Assembly (NCBI GenBank): GCA_902497145.1
Contig: CABVDR010000017.1
Location: forward strand, 1-41,045
Source of the DNA: an uncultured Oscillospiraceae bacterium
GTDB lineage: Bacteria; Bacillota; Clostridia; Oscillospirales; Oscillospiraceae
Reading direction: 5' to 3'
Length of the DNA stretch: 41,045 bases
Position numbers and translations under genes: made by a program. Under the pieces are notes generated by a model, which was given only the letters and a program-made list of their open reading frames with translations, ran no database searches and was not told where the DNA came from. Each line of letters opens with the position of its first letter. Position 1 is the first letter of the stretch. Positions 16,937 through 25,790 of the stretch are shown here, one piece after another.

Positions 16937-17941
16937 ATGGAACTGTTTGAACGGATCAAAACCCTCAACGCCGCCCACGGCCCCTCCGGGGACGAGGGGG
17001 AGGTGCGGGAGGCCATCGCCCGCCTGGCCGCCCCCTACGCCGATGAGGTGACCACCGACACCCTGGGCAACCTGATTATCCACAAGAAGGGCTCCGGCCC
17101 CCGGGTGATGCTGTGCGCCCACATGGACTCCATCGGCTTTCTTGTCACCCACATCGAGAAGGAGGGCTTCCTCCGGCTGGGCAGCCTGGGGGGCATCGCC
17201 GCCAGCGAGGCCCTGTACACCCCGGTACGCTTTAAAAGCGGCGTGCGGGGCGTGTTGGCCAAGGAGGAGAAGGCGGAGCTCAAGGGGCTCAAGCTGGACG
17301 GTTGCTATGTGGACATCGGTGCCGTCGATCAAGACGCCGCCAAGGCTCAAGTCCAGGTAGGGGACACGGCCGTGTACGACACGCCCACGATTCGCAATGG
17401 GGATAAAGTGATTTCCCCTTACCTGGATAACCGCATTGCCTGTGCCGTGCTCCTGGACGTGCTGGAGCGCCTGGAGGACTGCCCCAACGACCTGTACCTG
17501 GTCTTTTCCGTCCAGGAGGAAGTTGGCCTGCGGGGGGCCAAGACGGCGGCCTGGGCCATCGACCCGGACTACGCCCTGGCGGTGGACGTCACCGATGTGG
17601 ACGACACCCCGGGCAGCGAGCGCTGCGGCACCGTCCAGCTGGGCAAGGGGGCGGCCATCAAGGTGATGGACTCCTCCGTCATCTGCCACCCCGCTGTGGT
17701 CTCCGCCCTGGAGCAGGCCGCCAAGACGGCAGACATCCCCGTCCAGAAGGACATCATGCGGGGAGGAGGCACCGACGCGGGTGCCATCCACACCACCCGC
17801 CTGGGGGTGCTCACCGGCGGCGTCAGCATTCCCTGCCGGTACATCCACACCCCCGTGGAGATGGCTGACTTAAACGACGCCAAACACTGCGCCGACCTGC
17901 TGCTGGCCTTTGTGGGTCAGAAGCTGGAAGCGGCGAAATAA
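16937..17941 (+). CDS. M42 family metallopeptidase (third of three)
   Basis: A 334-residue M42 aminopeptidase homologue. ATG 16937 has AGGAGG about 7 bases upstream, overlapping the previous stop region. Motifs: CAHMDSIG (the usual Glu after Asp is Ser here), LDNRIAC, VQEEVGLRGA, AVDVTDVDDTP and YIHTPVEM. It is closest in motif style to typical endoglucanase-M/M42 annotations; these enzymes are peptidases, not glucanases. It follows the second copy by 11 bases and precedes the PLP-enzyme gene by 26 bases. Confidence 0.92.
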   Translation: MELFERIKTLNAAHGPSGDEGEVREAIARLAAPYADEVTTDTLGNLIIHKKGSGPRVMLCAHMDSIGFLVTHIEKEGFLRLGSLGGIAASEALYTPVRFKSGVRGVLAKEEKAELKGLKLDGCYVDIGAVDQDAAKAQVQVGDTAVYDTPTIRNGDKVISPYLDNRIACAVLLDVLERLEDCPNDLYLVFSVQEEVGLRGAKTAAWAIDPDYALAVDVTDVDDTPGSERCGTVQLGKGAAIKVMDSSVICHPAVVSALEQAAKTADIPVQKDIMRGGGTDAGAIHTTRLGVLTGGVSIPCRYIHTPVEMADLNDAKHCADLLLAFVGQKLEAAK

Positions 17942-17967
17942 AGAGAGAACAAGGACTGAAACGTATT

Positions 17968-19221
17968 ATGGCTTTACACATTAGCAAGCAAGTGCGTCAG
18001 CTGGGCGAGCAGGCCCAGTTGGAACTGCGGGACCAGTTTGCCCGCATCGACGCCATCGCCCAGGAGAACACCCAGCGGGTGCTGGAGGCCTTCCAGGACC
18101 ACCGGGTGGCCGAGGGCTACTTCGCCGGCACCACCGGCTACGGCTACGACGACCTGGGCCGGGACAAGCTGGACGAAATCTACGCCCAGATCTTCGGCAC
18201 CGAGGCCGCTCTGGTGCGCATCCAGTTTGTCAACGGCACCCACGCCATCGCCAGCGCCCTGTACGGCTGCCTGAAGGCGGGGGACGTGCTGGTATCCGCC
18301 GTGGGCGCCCCCTACGACACTCTGCTGGGGGTGATTGGGGCGGTGGACAAGGGCCACGGCTCCCTGAAAGACTACGGCATCGAGTATCGGCAAGTAGAAC
18401 TCCTTGACAATAAGCCCGATCTGGAGGGCATGGCCAAGGCGGCCGCCGACCCCAAGGTGAAGGCGGTGCTGATCCAGCGCTCCAAGGGCTACTCCACCCG
18501 TTCCTCTCTGTCGGTGGCGGAGATCGGGGAGATGTGCAAGGTCATCAAGGCCGCCAACCCCAACGCCGCCATCCTGGTGGACAACTGCTACGGCGAGTTT
18601 GTGGAGACCCTGGAGCCAACCCATGTGGGTGCCGACCTGGTGGTGGGTTCCCTCATTAAAAACCCCGGTGGCGGATTGGCCCCCACCGGCGGCTACATCG
18701 CCGGGCGGCGCGACCTGGTGGAGGGGGCGGCCATGCGGCTCACCGTCCCCGGCATCGGGGCCGAGTGCGGCTCCACCCTGGGGAACAACCGCCTGCTGTA
18801 CCAGGGCCTATTCCTGGCCCCCCACACGGTGGCCCAGGCGGTAAAGACCGCCGTGTTTGCCGCCCGGGTGATGGAGCTGCTGGGCTACGAGACCGAGCCC
18901 CACTCCAGCGCCGTGCGCCATGACATCATTCAAATGATTCACATGCGCACTCCCGAGGCCCTGAAGAAGTTCTGCAAGGGCATCCAGTTCGGCGCTCCGG
19001 TGGACTCTTACGTCACCCCCGAGCCCTGGGACATGCCGGGCTACGACTGCCCAGTCATCATGGCGGCGGGCGCCTTCATCCAGGGGGCGTCCATCGAGCT
19101 GTCCGCTGATGCCCCCATGCGGGAGCCCTACACCGTCTACCTCCAGGGCGGCCTGACCTTTGAGTCCGGCCGGCTGGGCGTGCTGCTGGCGGTGGAGGAG
19201 CTGCTGGGCGAGCACGAATAA
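17968..19221 (+). CDS. Methionine gamma-lyase family / aluminium-resistance-type PLP enzyme
   Basis: A 417-residue fold-type I PLP enzyme of the family often named aluminium resistance protein (related to methionine gamma-lyase and cystathionine enzymes). Recognisable segments are TTGYGYDDLGRDKLDEIYA near the N-terminus, RIQFVNGTHAIASAL, and the candidate PLP-lysine site GSLIKNPGGGLAPTGGYIAG (Lys at about residue 231). The reaction in this subfamily is poorly established; sulfur amino acid elimination is the family expectation, not shown here. Placement after three aminopeptidases would fit a role in using peptide-derived amino acids, but that is inference. Confidence 0.85.
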   Translation: MALHISKQVRQLGEQAQLELRDQFARIDAIAQENTQRVLEAFQDHRVAEGYFAGTTGYGYDDLGRDKLDEIYAQIFGTEAALVRIQFVNGTHAIASALYGCLKAGDVLVSAVGAPYDTLLGVIGAVDKGHGSLKDYGIEYRQVELLDNKPDLEGMAKAAADPKVKAVLIQRSKGYSTRSSLSVAEIGEMCKVIKAANPNAAILVDNCYGEFVETLEPTHVGADLVVGSLIKNPGGGLAPTGGYIAGRRDLVEGAAMRLTVPGIGAECGSTLGNNRLLYQGLFLAPHTVAQAVKTAVFAARVMELLGYETEPHSSAVRHDIIQMIHMRTPEALKKFCKGIQFGAPVDSYVTPEPWDMPGYDCPVIMAAGAFIQGASIELSADAPMREPYTVYLQGGLTFESGRLGVLLAVEELLGEHE

Positions 19222-19264
19222 GCCAAGCTTCCCGGCGCATACCCTGCCCTGAGGGGGTGTTGGG

Positions 19265-19945
19265 ATGCGCCGGGAATTTCGCCGCTGTATAGCACGTTAT
19301 CGACTGCGGCACAATAGACGGCAAGGGAGACCCCTTGCTCCTTGGATGCTCACCATCGCAGCGGCGGCAGCGGTGGTGCTGGTGTGCGTGGCCGTGCTGG
19401 AGGCCCGGCTGCGCCCCATGGTGGTACTGGCCGCTCAGGCCCAGGCCCAGAACGCCATCACCGCTGTGGCTGAGGAGACCGTGGTGGAGGATCTAGCAGA
19501 GCGCGGGGTGACCTACGACGACTTTGTCACCATCCAGCGGGACAGCAGCGGGGCCATCACCGCCCTGACCACCGACATGGCCGCCCTAAACCTGCTGCGG
19601 GCTCAGCTGGTGGCCGACGTGCTGGAGGCCCTGGAGGGGGTGGATGTGTCCCAGATCCAGGTGCCTCTGGGCAGTTTGGTGGATCTGGACATTCTGTGGG
19701 GCCTGGGTCCCACGCTAAAGGTCCACGCTATGACCGTAGGCACGGTGGACGGGGAGTTTTTCAGTGAGTTCACCTCCGCCGGGGTCAACCAGACCCTCCA
19801 CCGCATCTGCCTAAAGCTGACCGTACCCCTGACCCTGATGCTGCCCGGCGGGGCGGTGGAGACGGTGAGCGAGACCGAGCTGTGCGTGGCCGAGACGGTG
19901 ATCGTGGGCCAAGTGCCCCAGGCCTATCTGGACGCCGGGCAATGA
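19265..19945 (+). CDS. yunB: Sporulation protein YunB
   Basis: A 226-residue protein with a basic N-terminus, one membrane segment (about 28-50, AAAAAVVLVCVAVLEARL) and an extracytoplasmic domain that follows the YunB pattern: A...I..A, V.YDDFVTI..DSSG.I.AL.TD, the L.IPLGSLVDL-like block, and a C-terminal segment ending in VAETVIVGQVP. In Bacillus, YunB is expressed under sporulation control in the mother cell; its molecular role is unclear. It sits 43 bases after the PLP-enzyme gene with a GA-rich ribosome site (GAGGGGG), and 21 bases before ligA. Its presence supports a spore-forming host. Confidence 0.85.
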   Translation: MRREFRRCIARYRLRHNRRQGRPLAPWMLTIAAAAAVVLVCVAVLEARLRPMVVLAAQAQAQNAITAVAEETVVEDLAERGVTYDDFVTIQRDSSGAITALTTDMAALNLLRAQLVADVLEALEGVDVSQIQVPLGSLVDLDILWGLGPTLKVHAMTVGTVDGEFFSEFTSAGVNQTLHRICLKLTVPLTLMLPGGAVETVSETELCVAETVIVGQVPQAYLDAGQ

Positions 19946-19966
19946 GTAAAATAGGGAGGAGACCCC

Positions 19967-21940
19967 ATGTCAGACGCACAAGAGATCCTGGAGCTGCGCA
20001 AGGAGCTGAACCAGGCCAACTATGAATACTACGTCAAGGACGCCCCCACCATGTCCGACTACGACTACGACCACAAGCTGCGCCGCCTGGAGGAGCTGGA
20101 GGGGGCCCACCCAGAGCTCATCACCCCTGACTCGCCCACCCAGCGGGTGGGGGGCAAGGCCCTGGAGTCCTTCCAGCAGGTCACCCACCGGGTGCCTCTG
20201 GAGTCTCTCCAGGACGTGTTCGACTTTGATGAGCTGCGTGTCTTCGATCAGCGGGTGCGGGGGGTAGAGCTCAAGGTAAGCTACTCCGTGGAGCCCAAGG
20301 TGGACGGCCTGTCCGTGGCCCTGGAGTACCAGGACGGCCAGTTTGTCCGGGGCGCTACCCGGGGGGACGGCCTGGTGGGCGAGGACGTGACAGAGAACTT
20401 AAAGACTGTCAAGTCCATCCCCTTGTCAATCCCTGATGTGCCTGGGACGCTCATTGTCCGGGGTGAGGTCTATATGCCCAAAAAGGTGTTCCACGCCCTC
20501 AACGAGGAACGGGAGAAGCGGGGAGAGGCCCTGTTTGCCAACCCCCGCAACGCCGCCGCCGGGTCGCTCCGGCAGCTGGACCCGAAGATCGCCGCCCAGC
20601 GCAAGCTGGACATTGCAGTCTTTAACATCCAGTGGGCGGAGAACGAGGACTTTCACGGCCACACGGAAGGTCTCAACTACTTGGCGGACAAGGGCTTTAA
20701 AGTGATTCCCCATGTCATCTGCTCCACCATCGAGGAGGCGGTGGCCCAGGTGCAGGCTATCGGCGAGGGGCGGGAGAACTACCCCTTTGACATCGACGGG
20801 GCGGTCATCAAGGTGGACGATCTGGCCCAGCGCCAGACCCTGGGCTCCACAGCCAAGTTCCCCCGGTGGGCCGCCGCCTACAAGTACCCCCCGGAGGTAA
20901 AGCCCTCCCGCCTTACCGACATTGTGATCCAGGTGGGCCGCACCGGGGTGCTCACCCCCAAGGCGGTGCTGGAGCCGGTGCGTCTGGCGGGCACCACGGT
21001 GACCAGCGCCACCCTCCATAACCAGGATTTTATTGCGGAAAAGGACATCCGCATCGGCGACACGGTGCTGGTGCGCAAGGCGGGGGAGATCATCCCGGAG
21101 GTACTCTCTGTGGTGATGGACAAGCGCCCTGCGGACGCCGTGCCCTACCGCTTCCCGGAGGTTTGCCCCGAGTGCGGTGCGCCGGTGGAGCGCGACGAGG
21201 ACGGGGCCCACATCCGGTGTACCGGAGCCGAGTGCCCCGCCCAGCTGCTGCGCAATCTGGCCCACTTCGCCAGCCGGGACGCTATGGACATTGAGGGTCT
21301 GGGCATCGCGGTGGTGGAGAACTTGGTAAAGGCGGGGCTGGTCAAGACCCCCGGCGACCTCTATTTCCTCCATGAGGAGGATGTGGCAGAGCTGGAACGC
21401 ATGGGCAAGAAATCCGCCCAGAACCTGCTGGCCGCCATTGAGAAGTCCAAGAGCCAGGACCTGTCCCGGCTGCTCTTCGCCTTCGGCATCCGGCAGGTGG
21501 GGCAGAAGGCGGGCAAAATCCTGGCCCGGCGCTTTGGCTCCCTGGATAAGCTCCAGGCGGCCACCGCAGAGGAACTCACAGCGGTGGACGACATCGGCGC
21601 CATTACCGCCCAGAGCATTGTGGACTGGTTCCGGAGCCCCCAGAGCCAGCACCTCATCGCCCGCTTAAAAGAGGCGGGGGTGAACATGCAGGCCGAGGAG
21701 ACGGGGGAGGACCAACGCTTTGCCGGAAAGACCTTTGTGCTCACCGGCACGCTGGACCGCTTTACCCGGGCCGAGGCCACCAAGATGATCGAGGACCGGG
21801 GGGGCAAGGCCGCCGGCTCCGTGTCCAAAAAGACCACCTATGTGGTGGCGGGGGAGGCCGCCGGGTCTAAGCTGCGCAAAGCCCAGGAGCTTGGGGTGCC
21901 TGTGCTGACCCAGGAGGAATTTTTGGCCCTGATGGAGTGA
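19967..21940 (+). CDS. ligA: NAD-dependent DNA ligase
   Basis: A 657-residue replicative and repair ligase that seals nicks using NAD+. Domain order matches LigA: Ia domain with the YYV.D.P..SD.DYD motif (residues 20-36), adenylation domain with the active-site lysine in KVDG (Lys111), OB fold, Cys4 zinc finger (Cys at about 400, 403, 416 and 422), helix-hairpin-helix repeats, and a C-terminal BRCT domain (from about 582, KTFVLTGTLDRFTR). ATG 19967 follows AGGGAGGAG. Full length, no anomalies. It is the last gene of the murD-led run; an independent promoter precedes the next gene. Confidence 0.98.
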   Translation: MSDAQEILELRKELNQANYEYYVKDAPTMSDYDYDHKLRRLEELEGAHPELITPDSPTQRVGGKALESFQQVTHRVPLESLQDVFDFDELRVFDQRVRGVELKVSYSVEPKVDGLSVALEYQDGQFVRGATRGDGLVGEDVTENLKTVKSIPLSIPDVPGTLIVRGEVYMPKKVFHALNEEREKRGEALFANPRNAAAGSLRQLDPKIAAQRKLDIAVFNIQWAENEDFHGHTEGLNYLADKGFKVIPHVICSTIEEAVAQVQAIGEGRENYPFDIDGAVIKVDDLAQRQTLGSTAKFPRWAAAYKYPPEVKPSRLTDIVIQVGRTGVLTPKAVLEPVRLAGTTVTSATLHNQDFIAEKDIRIGDTVLVRKAGEIIPEVLSVVMDKRPADAVPYRFPEVCPECGAPVERDEDGAHIRCTGAECPAQLLRNLAHFASRDAMDIEGLGIAVVENLVKAGLVKTPGDLYFLHEEDVAELERMGKKSAQNLLAAIEKSKSQDLSRLLFAFGIRQVGQKAGKILARRFGSLDKLQAATAEELTAVDDIGAITAQSIVDWFRSPQSQHLIARLKEAGVNMQAEETGEDQRFAGKTFVLTGTLDRFTRAEATKMIEDRGGKAAGSVSKKTTYVVAGEAAGSKLRKAQELGVPVLTQEEFLALME

Positions 21941-21945
21941 CTTTG

Positions 21946-21974
21946 TTGTCTCTTCTGTAAAAATGTGCTATACT
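21946..21974 (+). promoter_or_regulatory. Promoter of the EamA permease gene
   Basis: TTGTCT (21946-21951) and TATACT (21969-21974) are 17 bases apart, with extended -10 TGC. Expected transcription start is about 17 bases before the coding start at 21998. Confidence 0.65.
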
Positions 21975-21997
21975 GAACCGGAGAAAGAGGGGATCGT

Positions 21998-22951
21998 ATG
22001 GCGGCCAAAAAAGGATATTTTTATATCGTCATCACCATCATCATGTTCACCTCCTATGAGGTGGTACTGAAGTTCATCTCCGGTCAGCTCAACTCCATGC
22101 AGCTAACCCTGTGTCGGTTCGCGGTGGGCTTTGTGATTTTGCTGCCCCTGGCCCTGCACACGCTGAAAAAGAGGGGAGAGCGGCTGGACGGCAAGAGCGT
22201 GGCCTACTTCGCCCTGCTGGGTCTTCTCGGCATCGCTCTGAGTATGCCCATCCTCCACGTGTCGGTGAACTACGCCGGCTCGTCGGTGGCGGCGGTGCTT
22301 TTCAGCTGCAACCCGGTGTTTGTCACCTTTTTGGCCTTCTTTTTGCTGAAGGAGCCCATTCTGCCCCGGCACATCGCCGCTCTGGTGCTGGAGATTGCCG
22401 GAACCATCGCCATCATCAACCCGCTGAACACCTCGGTGAACCTGCTGGGCACCGGACTGGCCCTGCTGTCCACCATTCTGTTCTCCTTCTACGGGGTGAT
22501 GGGCAAGCGGAAATGCGCCCAGTATGGCGGAGCTGTGGTCACCTGCTTCAGCTTCTTCTTCGGCAGCGTCATTCTGCTGGTGATCATTCTCCTGTCCCAC
22601 ATCCCGGCACTGGCTCAGGCCCTCATCGGGATCGGCCTGGAGGACTTCGCCAACATTCCCATTTTTGCCGGGTACACCCTGCAGAACCTTCCCTACGTGC
22701 TGTTTGTGTCGGTGGGCGTGGCGGGCATCGGCTTTTGCTGCTACTTTTTGGCCATGGAGTACCAGCCGGCCAGCGTGGTCTCCCTGGTCTACTTCTTCAA
22801 GCCGGCTCTCGCGCCGGTAATGGCCTGGATGGTCCATGGGGAGGTTATCTCCACGAATATGCTGGTGGGCATCGTGCTCATTGTTGCCGGCTCCCTGTGC
22901 GCCATTATTCCGGGGATTCTGGAAGCAAAACGGGTCGCTGTGCCCAAATAA
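21998..22951 (+). CDS. EamA / drug-metabolite transporter superfamily permease
   Basis: A 317-residue inner-membrane protein with about ten hydrophobic helices arranged as two EamA repeats. Typical segments are R..VGF (first repeat), the conserved LP.A, LLGLLGIALS, SSVAAVLFSCNPVFVTFLAFFLLKE in repeat one, and PASVVSLVYFFKPALAPVMAWMVHGE in repeat two. The substrate cannot be predicted; family members export amino acids, nucleosides or other metabolites. ATG 21998 follows AGAAAGAGGGGAT. Own promoter visible; the next gene begins 33 bases on. Confidence 0.9.
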   Translation: MAAKKGYFYIVITIIMFTSYEVVLKFISGQLNSMQLTLCRFAVGFVILLPLALHTLKKRGERLDGKSVAYFALLGLLGIALSMPILHVSVNYAGSSVAAVLFSCNPVFVTFLAFFLLKEPILPRHIAALVLEIAGTIAIINPLNTSVNLLGTGLALLSTILFSFYGVMGKRKCAQYGGAVVTCFSFFFGSVILLVIILLSHIPALAQALIGIGLEDFANIPIFAGYTLQNLPYVLFVSVGVAGIGFCCYFLAMEYQPASVVSLVYFFKPALAPVMAWMVHGEVISTNMLVGIVLIVAGSLCAIIPGILEAKRVAVPK

Positions 22952-22984
22952 ATTGGTTGTTACATAAGAGTGAGGGGAATTTTT

Positions 22985-24115
22985 ATGTCAGTTTCTAAGG
23001 TTTATTTTACCGATTTTCATACCCAGGCCTTTGGCGACGGCCTGCCTACCAAGCTGAAAAAGCTGATCAAAAAGGCTGGGATCGCCGACCTGGATCTGGA
23101 CGGCAAGTTTGTGGCCATCAAGATGCACTTCGGCGAGCTGGGCAACATCAGCTACCTGCGGCCCAACTACGCCCGGGCGGTGGTAGACGTGGTGAAGGAG
23201 CTGGGCGGCAAGCCCTTCCTCACCGACTGCAACACCATGTACCCTGGCAGCCGGAAAAATGCTCTGGAGCACCTGGAGTGCGCCTGGGAGAATGGCTTCA
23301 CCCCGCTGACCGTGGGCTGCCCCATCCTCATCGGCGACGGCCTGAAGGGCACTGACGACATGGAGGTCCCTGTGGCAGGCGGCGAGTACGTGGAGAAGGC
23401 CAAGATCGGCCGGGCCATCATGGACGCCGACGTGTTTATCTCCCTGACCCACTTCAAGGGCCACGAGATGACCGGCTTTGGCGGCACCATCAAGAACATC
23501 GGCATGGGCTGCGGCTCCCGGGCAGGGAAGAAGGAGCAGCACGCCAGCGGCAAGCCCCAGATCGACCCCGAGCTGTGCCGGGGCTGCACCCGCTGCCAGA
23601 AGGAGTGCGCCAACGGCGGCCTGGTCTTTGACAAGGCGGCCAAGAAGATGACGGTGGATCAGAACAACTGCGTGGGCTGCGGCCGGTGCTTGGGCGCCTG
23701 CAACTTCGACGCCATCTACTTCACCAACGACAACGCCCAGGCGGCGCTCAACTGCCGCATGGCCGAGTACACCAAGGCCGTGGTGGACGGCCGTCCCAAC
23801 TTCCACATTTCCCTGGTGGTGGACGTGTCCCCCAACTGCGACTGCCACGGGGAGAACGACGTGCCCATCCTGCCCAACATCGGCATGTTCGCCTCCTTTG
23901 ATCCCCTGGCTCTGGACCAGGCCTGCGTGGACGCCTGCCTGGCCGCCCAGCCTATGCCGGGCAGCCAGCTGGCCAAGCATTTGGCTGACCCCAACTTCCA
24001 CGACCACCACGACCACTTCATCAACTCCACCCCGGAGTCGGAGTGGCGCAGCTGCCTGGAGCACGCGGAGAAGATCGGTCTGGGCTCCCGGGAGTATGAG
24101 CTGATTGAGATGTAA
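22985..24115 (+). CDS. DUF362 domain protein with two 4Fe-4S ferredoxin motifs
   Basis: A 376-residue cytoplasmic iron-sulfur protein. ATG 22985 is preferred over GTG 22970 because AGGGGAA sits just upstream of it. The N-terminal DUF362 part spans about residues 1-195 (AIKMHFGELGN, YLRPNY, TDCNTMYPGSRKNA, SLTHFKGHEMTGFGG). Two ferredoxin clusters follow: C..C..C...C in CRGCTRCQKEC at about 198 and CVGCGRCLGAC at about 229. A C-terminal DUF362 segment includes DVSPNCDCHGENDVP and an HDHHDH-type His-rich stretch. The family is common in anaerobes; its electron partners and reaction are not established. A hairpin terminator follows. Confidence 0.9.
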   Translation: MSVSKVYFTDFHTQAFGDGLPTKLKKLIKKAGIADLDLDGKFVAIKMHFGELGNISYLRPNYARAVVDVVKELGGKPFLTDCNTMYPGSRKNALEHLECAWENGFTPLTVGCPILIGDGLKGTDDMEVPVAGGEYVEKAKIGRAIMDADVFISLTHFKGHEMTGFGGTIKNIGMGCGSRAGKKEQHASGKPQIDPELCRGCTRCQKECANGGLVFDKAAKKMTVDQNNCVGCGRCLGACNFDAIYFTNDNAQAALNCRMAEYTKAVVDGRPNFHISLVVDVSPNCDCHGENDVPILPNIGMFASFDPLALDQACVDACLAAQPMPGSQLAKHLADPNFHDHHDHFINSTPESEWRSCLEHAEKIGLGSREYELIEM

Positions 24116-24128
24116 AGGACGAAAGCTT

Positions 24129-24159
24129 GCCCCGTCCGGCATTGCCGGGCGGGGCGTTT
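24129..24159 (+). terminator. Intrinsic terminator between DUF362 gene and radA
   Basis: GCCCCGTCCGGC (24129-24140) pairs with GCCGGGCGGGGC (24144-24155) with one G-U pair and a 3-base loop, followed by GTTTT. It ends 13 bases before radA, so radA transcription from upstream would be attenuated; I see no strong promoter between them. Confidence 0.75.
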
Positions 24160-24172
24160 TGAAAGGATTTCC

Positions 24173-25543
24173 ATGAAAGAAAAGATCCTGTACTACTGTA
24201 CCGAATGCGGAAATGAGACCCCCAAGTGGCAGGGCAAGTGCCCGGCCTGCGGGGCTTGGAATACCATCCAGGAGCGCCCGGCGGAGAAGGCCCCCAAAAA
24301 GGGGCCGGTACGCGCTGTTGGCAGCGGTCTTAGGGTTGCGGTGAACCGCCCCAAGCCCATCACCCAGGTGGAGACCACCGACGAGCTGCGCTTTCCCACC
24401 GGCATGGGGGAGCTGGACCGGGTGCTGGGCGGGGGAGCCGTGAAGGGCTCCCTGGTGCTGGTGGGCGGTGCGCCTGGCATCGGCAAGTCCACCCTGATGC
24501 TCCAGATCTGCGGTTCCCTGTGCCGGTTTGCCAATGTGCTGTACGTCTCCGGCGAGGAATCCGAGCGGCAGATCAAGCTGCGGGCCGAGCGGCTGAAGGT
24601 GGACGGGGAGGGGCTGTATCTCCTGTCCGAGACCAGCCTGGACAACCTGGTGGACGCCGTCCACGAGTTAAAGCCCGATATCCTCATCGTGGACTCCATC
24701 CAGACCCTCTATCACGGGGACCTGTCCGCCTCGCCGGGCAGCGTCAGCCAGGTGAAGGAGTGCACCATGGCCCTGATGCAGCTGGCAAAAGGGGAGGGGC
24801 TAACCATTTTTGTCATTGGCCACGTGAACAAGGAGGGCTCCATTGCAGGCCCCAAGGTACTGGAGCACATGGTGGACTGTGTGCTCTACTTTGAGGGCGA
24901 GCGGCACATGTCCTACCGCATCCTCCGGGCGGCCAAAAACCGCTTCGGCGCCACCAATGAAATTGGCGTGTTTGAGATGGAGGACGGCGGGCTCAGTGAG
25001 GTGCCTAACCCCTCGGAGACTCTGCTGGCCGGGCGGCCGGAGGGCGTGCCCGGCTCCTGCGTCACTTGCGTGATGGAGGGCGTGCGGCCGGTATTGGCCG
25101 AGATCCAGGCCCTGGTGGTGCCCAGCAGCCTGGGCAACCCCCGGCGAGTGAGCAACGGCTTTGAGTATAACCGGGCCATGCTGCTGCTGGCGGTGCTGGA
25201 GAAGCGGGGCGGGTTGTTGCTGGGGAACTGCGACGCCTATCTAAACGTCATTGGCGGCCTGTCGTTGGACGAACCAGCCGCCGACCTTGCCGCCATGATG
25301 GCCATGGCGTCCAGTTTTCGGGACAAGCCGGTGCCCAGCGACCTGGCCGCCATCGGTGAGGTGGGGCTAACCGGAGAGCTGCGGGCGGTAAACACCTTAG
25401 GGCAGAGGCTGTCTGAGGTGCGGCGTCTGGGCTTCACCAAGTGTCTGATCCCGAAACGCACCCAGGGAAAGCTGGTGGTTCCCGAGGGATTGGAGCTCAT
25501 CCGGGTGGCTAACATCCGGGAGGCCCTGGCGGCCCTGCTGTAA
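24173..25543 (+). CDS. radA: DNA repair protein RadA
   Basis: A 456-residue RecA-like helicase that drives branch migration in recombinational repair. It has an N-terminal Cys4 zinc finger (Cys9, Cys12, Cys23, Cys26), Walker A GAPGIGKST at about 98-106, a Walker B region LIVDSIQT, the RadA-specific KNRFG motif at about 255, and a C-terminal Lon-protease-like domain lacking a protease active site. Full family length. ATG 24173 has GAAAGGA upstream. The last 147 bases are overlapped on the opposite strand by a small Cys-rich gene. Confidence 0.97.
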   Translation: MKEKILYYCTECGNETPKWQGKCPACGAWNTIQERPAEKAPKKGPVRAVGSGLRVAVNRPKPITQVETTDELRFPTGMGELDRVLGGGAVKGSLVLVGGAPGIGKSTLMLQICGSLCRFANVLYVSGEESERQIKLRAERLKVDGEGLYLLSETSLDNLVDAVHELKPDILIVDSIQTLYHGDLSASPGSVSQVKECTMALMQLAKGEGLTIFVIGHVNKEGSIAGPKVLEHMVDCVLYFEGERHMSYRILRAAKNRFGATNEIGVFEMEDGGLSEVPNPSETLLAGRPEGVPGSCVTCVMEGVRPVLAEIQALVVPSSLGNPRRVSNGFEYNRAMLLLAVLEKRGGLLLGNCDAYLNVIGGLSLDEPAADLAAMMAMASSFRDKPVPSDLAAIGEVGLTGELRAVNTLGQRLSEVRRLGFTKCLIPKRTQGKLVVPEGLELIRVANIREALAALL

Positions 25544-25672
25544 AGGCTGCGAAGCCAGCGGCACAAAGTTGACACAGCCATAGCCGGGCCGGCCCCAGGA
25601 GCCGGCCCGGACCAATTCACATAGCCCGTCCCGCTGATAGACACAGGGATCGGTGCAGTGGATCAAACTCAT
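25397..25672 (-). CDS. Small four-cysteine hypothetical protein, antisense to radA 3' end
   Basis: The minus strand encodes 91 residues beginning MSLIHCTDPC. The ATG at 25672 has a clear GGAGG (complement of 25680-25684) at 7-base spacing; GTG 25678 is in frame but too close to it. The first 40 residues carry C...C (6 and 10), Cys18 in DGLCEL and Cys33 in YGCVNF. This resembles short Cys-rich, possibly metal-binding proteins common in Clostridia; that likeness is from memory and weak. The second half runs antisense to radA for 147 bases and may be unconserved. The stem 25584-25593/25601-25610 lies inside the coding part. Real gene likely, function unknown. Confidence 0.6.
   Translation of the reverse strand: MSLIHCTDPCVYQRDGLCELVRAGSWGRPGYGCVNFVPLASQPLQQGRQGLPDVSHPDELQSLGNHQLSLGAFRDQTLGEAQTPHLRQPLP
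25584..25610. terminator. GC-rich hairpin downstream of radA
   Basis: Perfect 10-bp arms (25584-25593 and 25601-25610) with a 7-base loop, 41 bases after the radA stop and inside the opposite-strand small gene. There is no T run, so termination is only possible. Confidence 0.35.
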
Positions 25673-25790
25673 GGACACACCTCCAAAGAAACTGGTGCAG
25701 CGTGTTCACAGTATGTCCGCCGCGCCTACGGTTTATCCGGCGGGACAGATCATCCGAAAGGAGGGGCCGCGGGGACCCATTTTGGGGCAA

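Noticed and set aside
22988..24664. 558-codon minus-strand frame across the DUF362 gene and radA
   Set aside because: Covers two certain genes on the other strand; composition rich in His, Gly and Leu, typical of antisense frames in GC-rich DNA.
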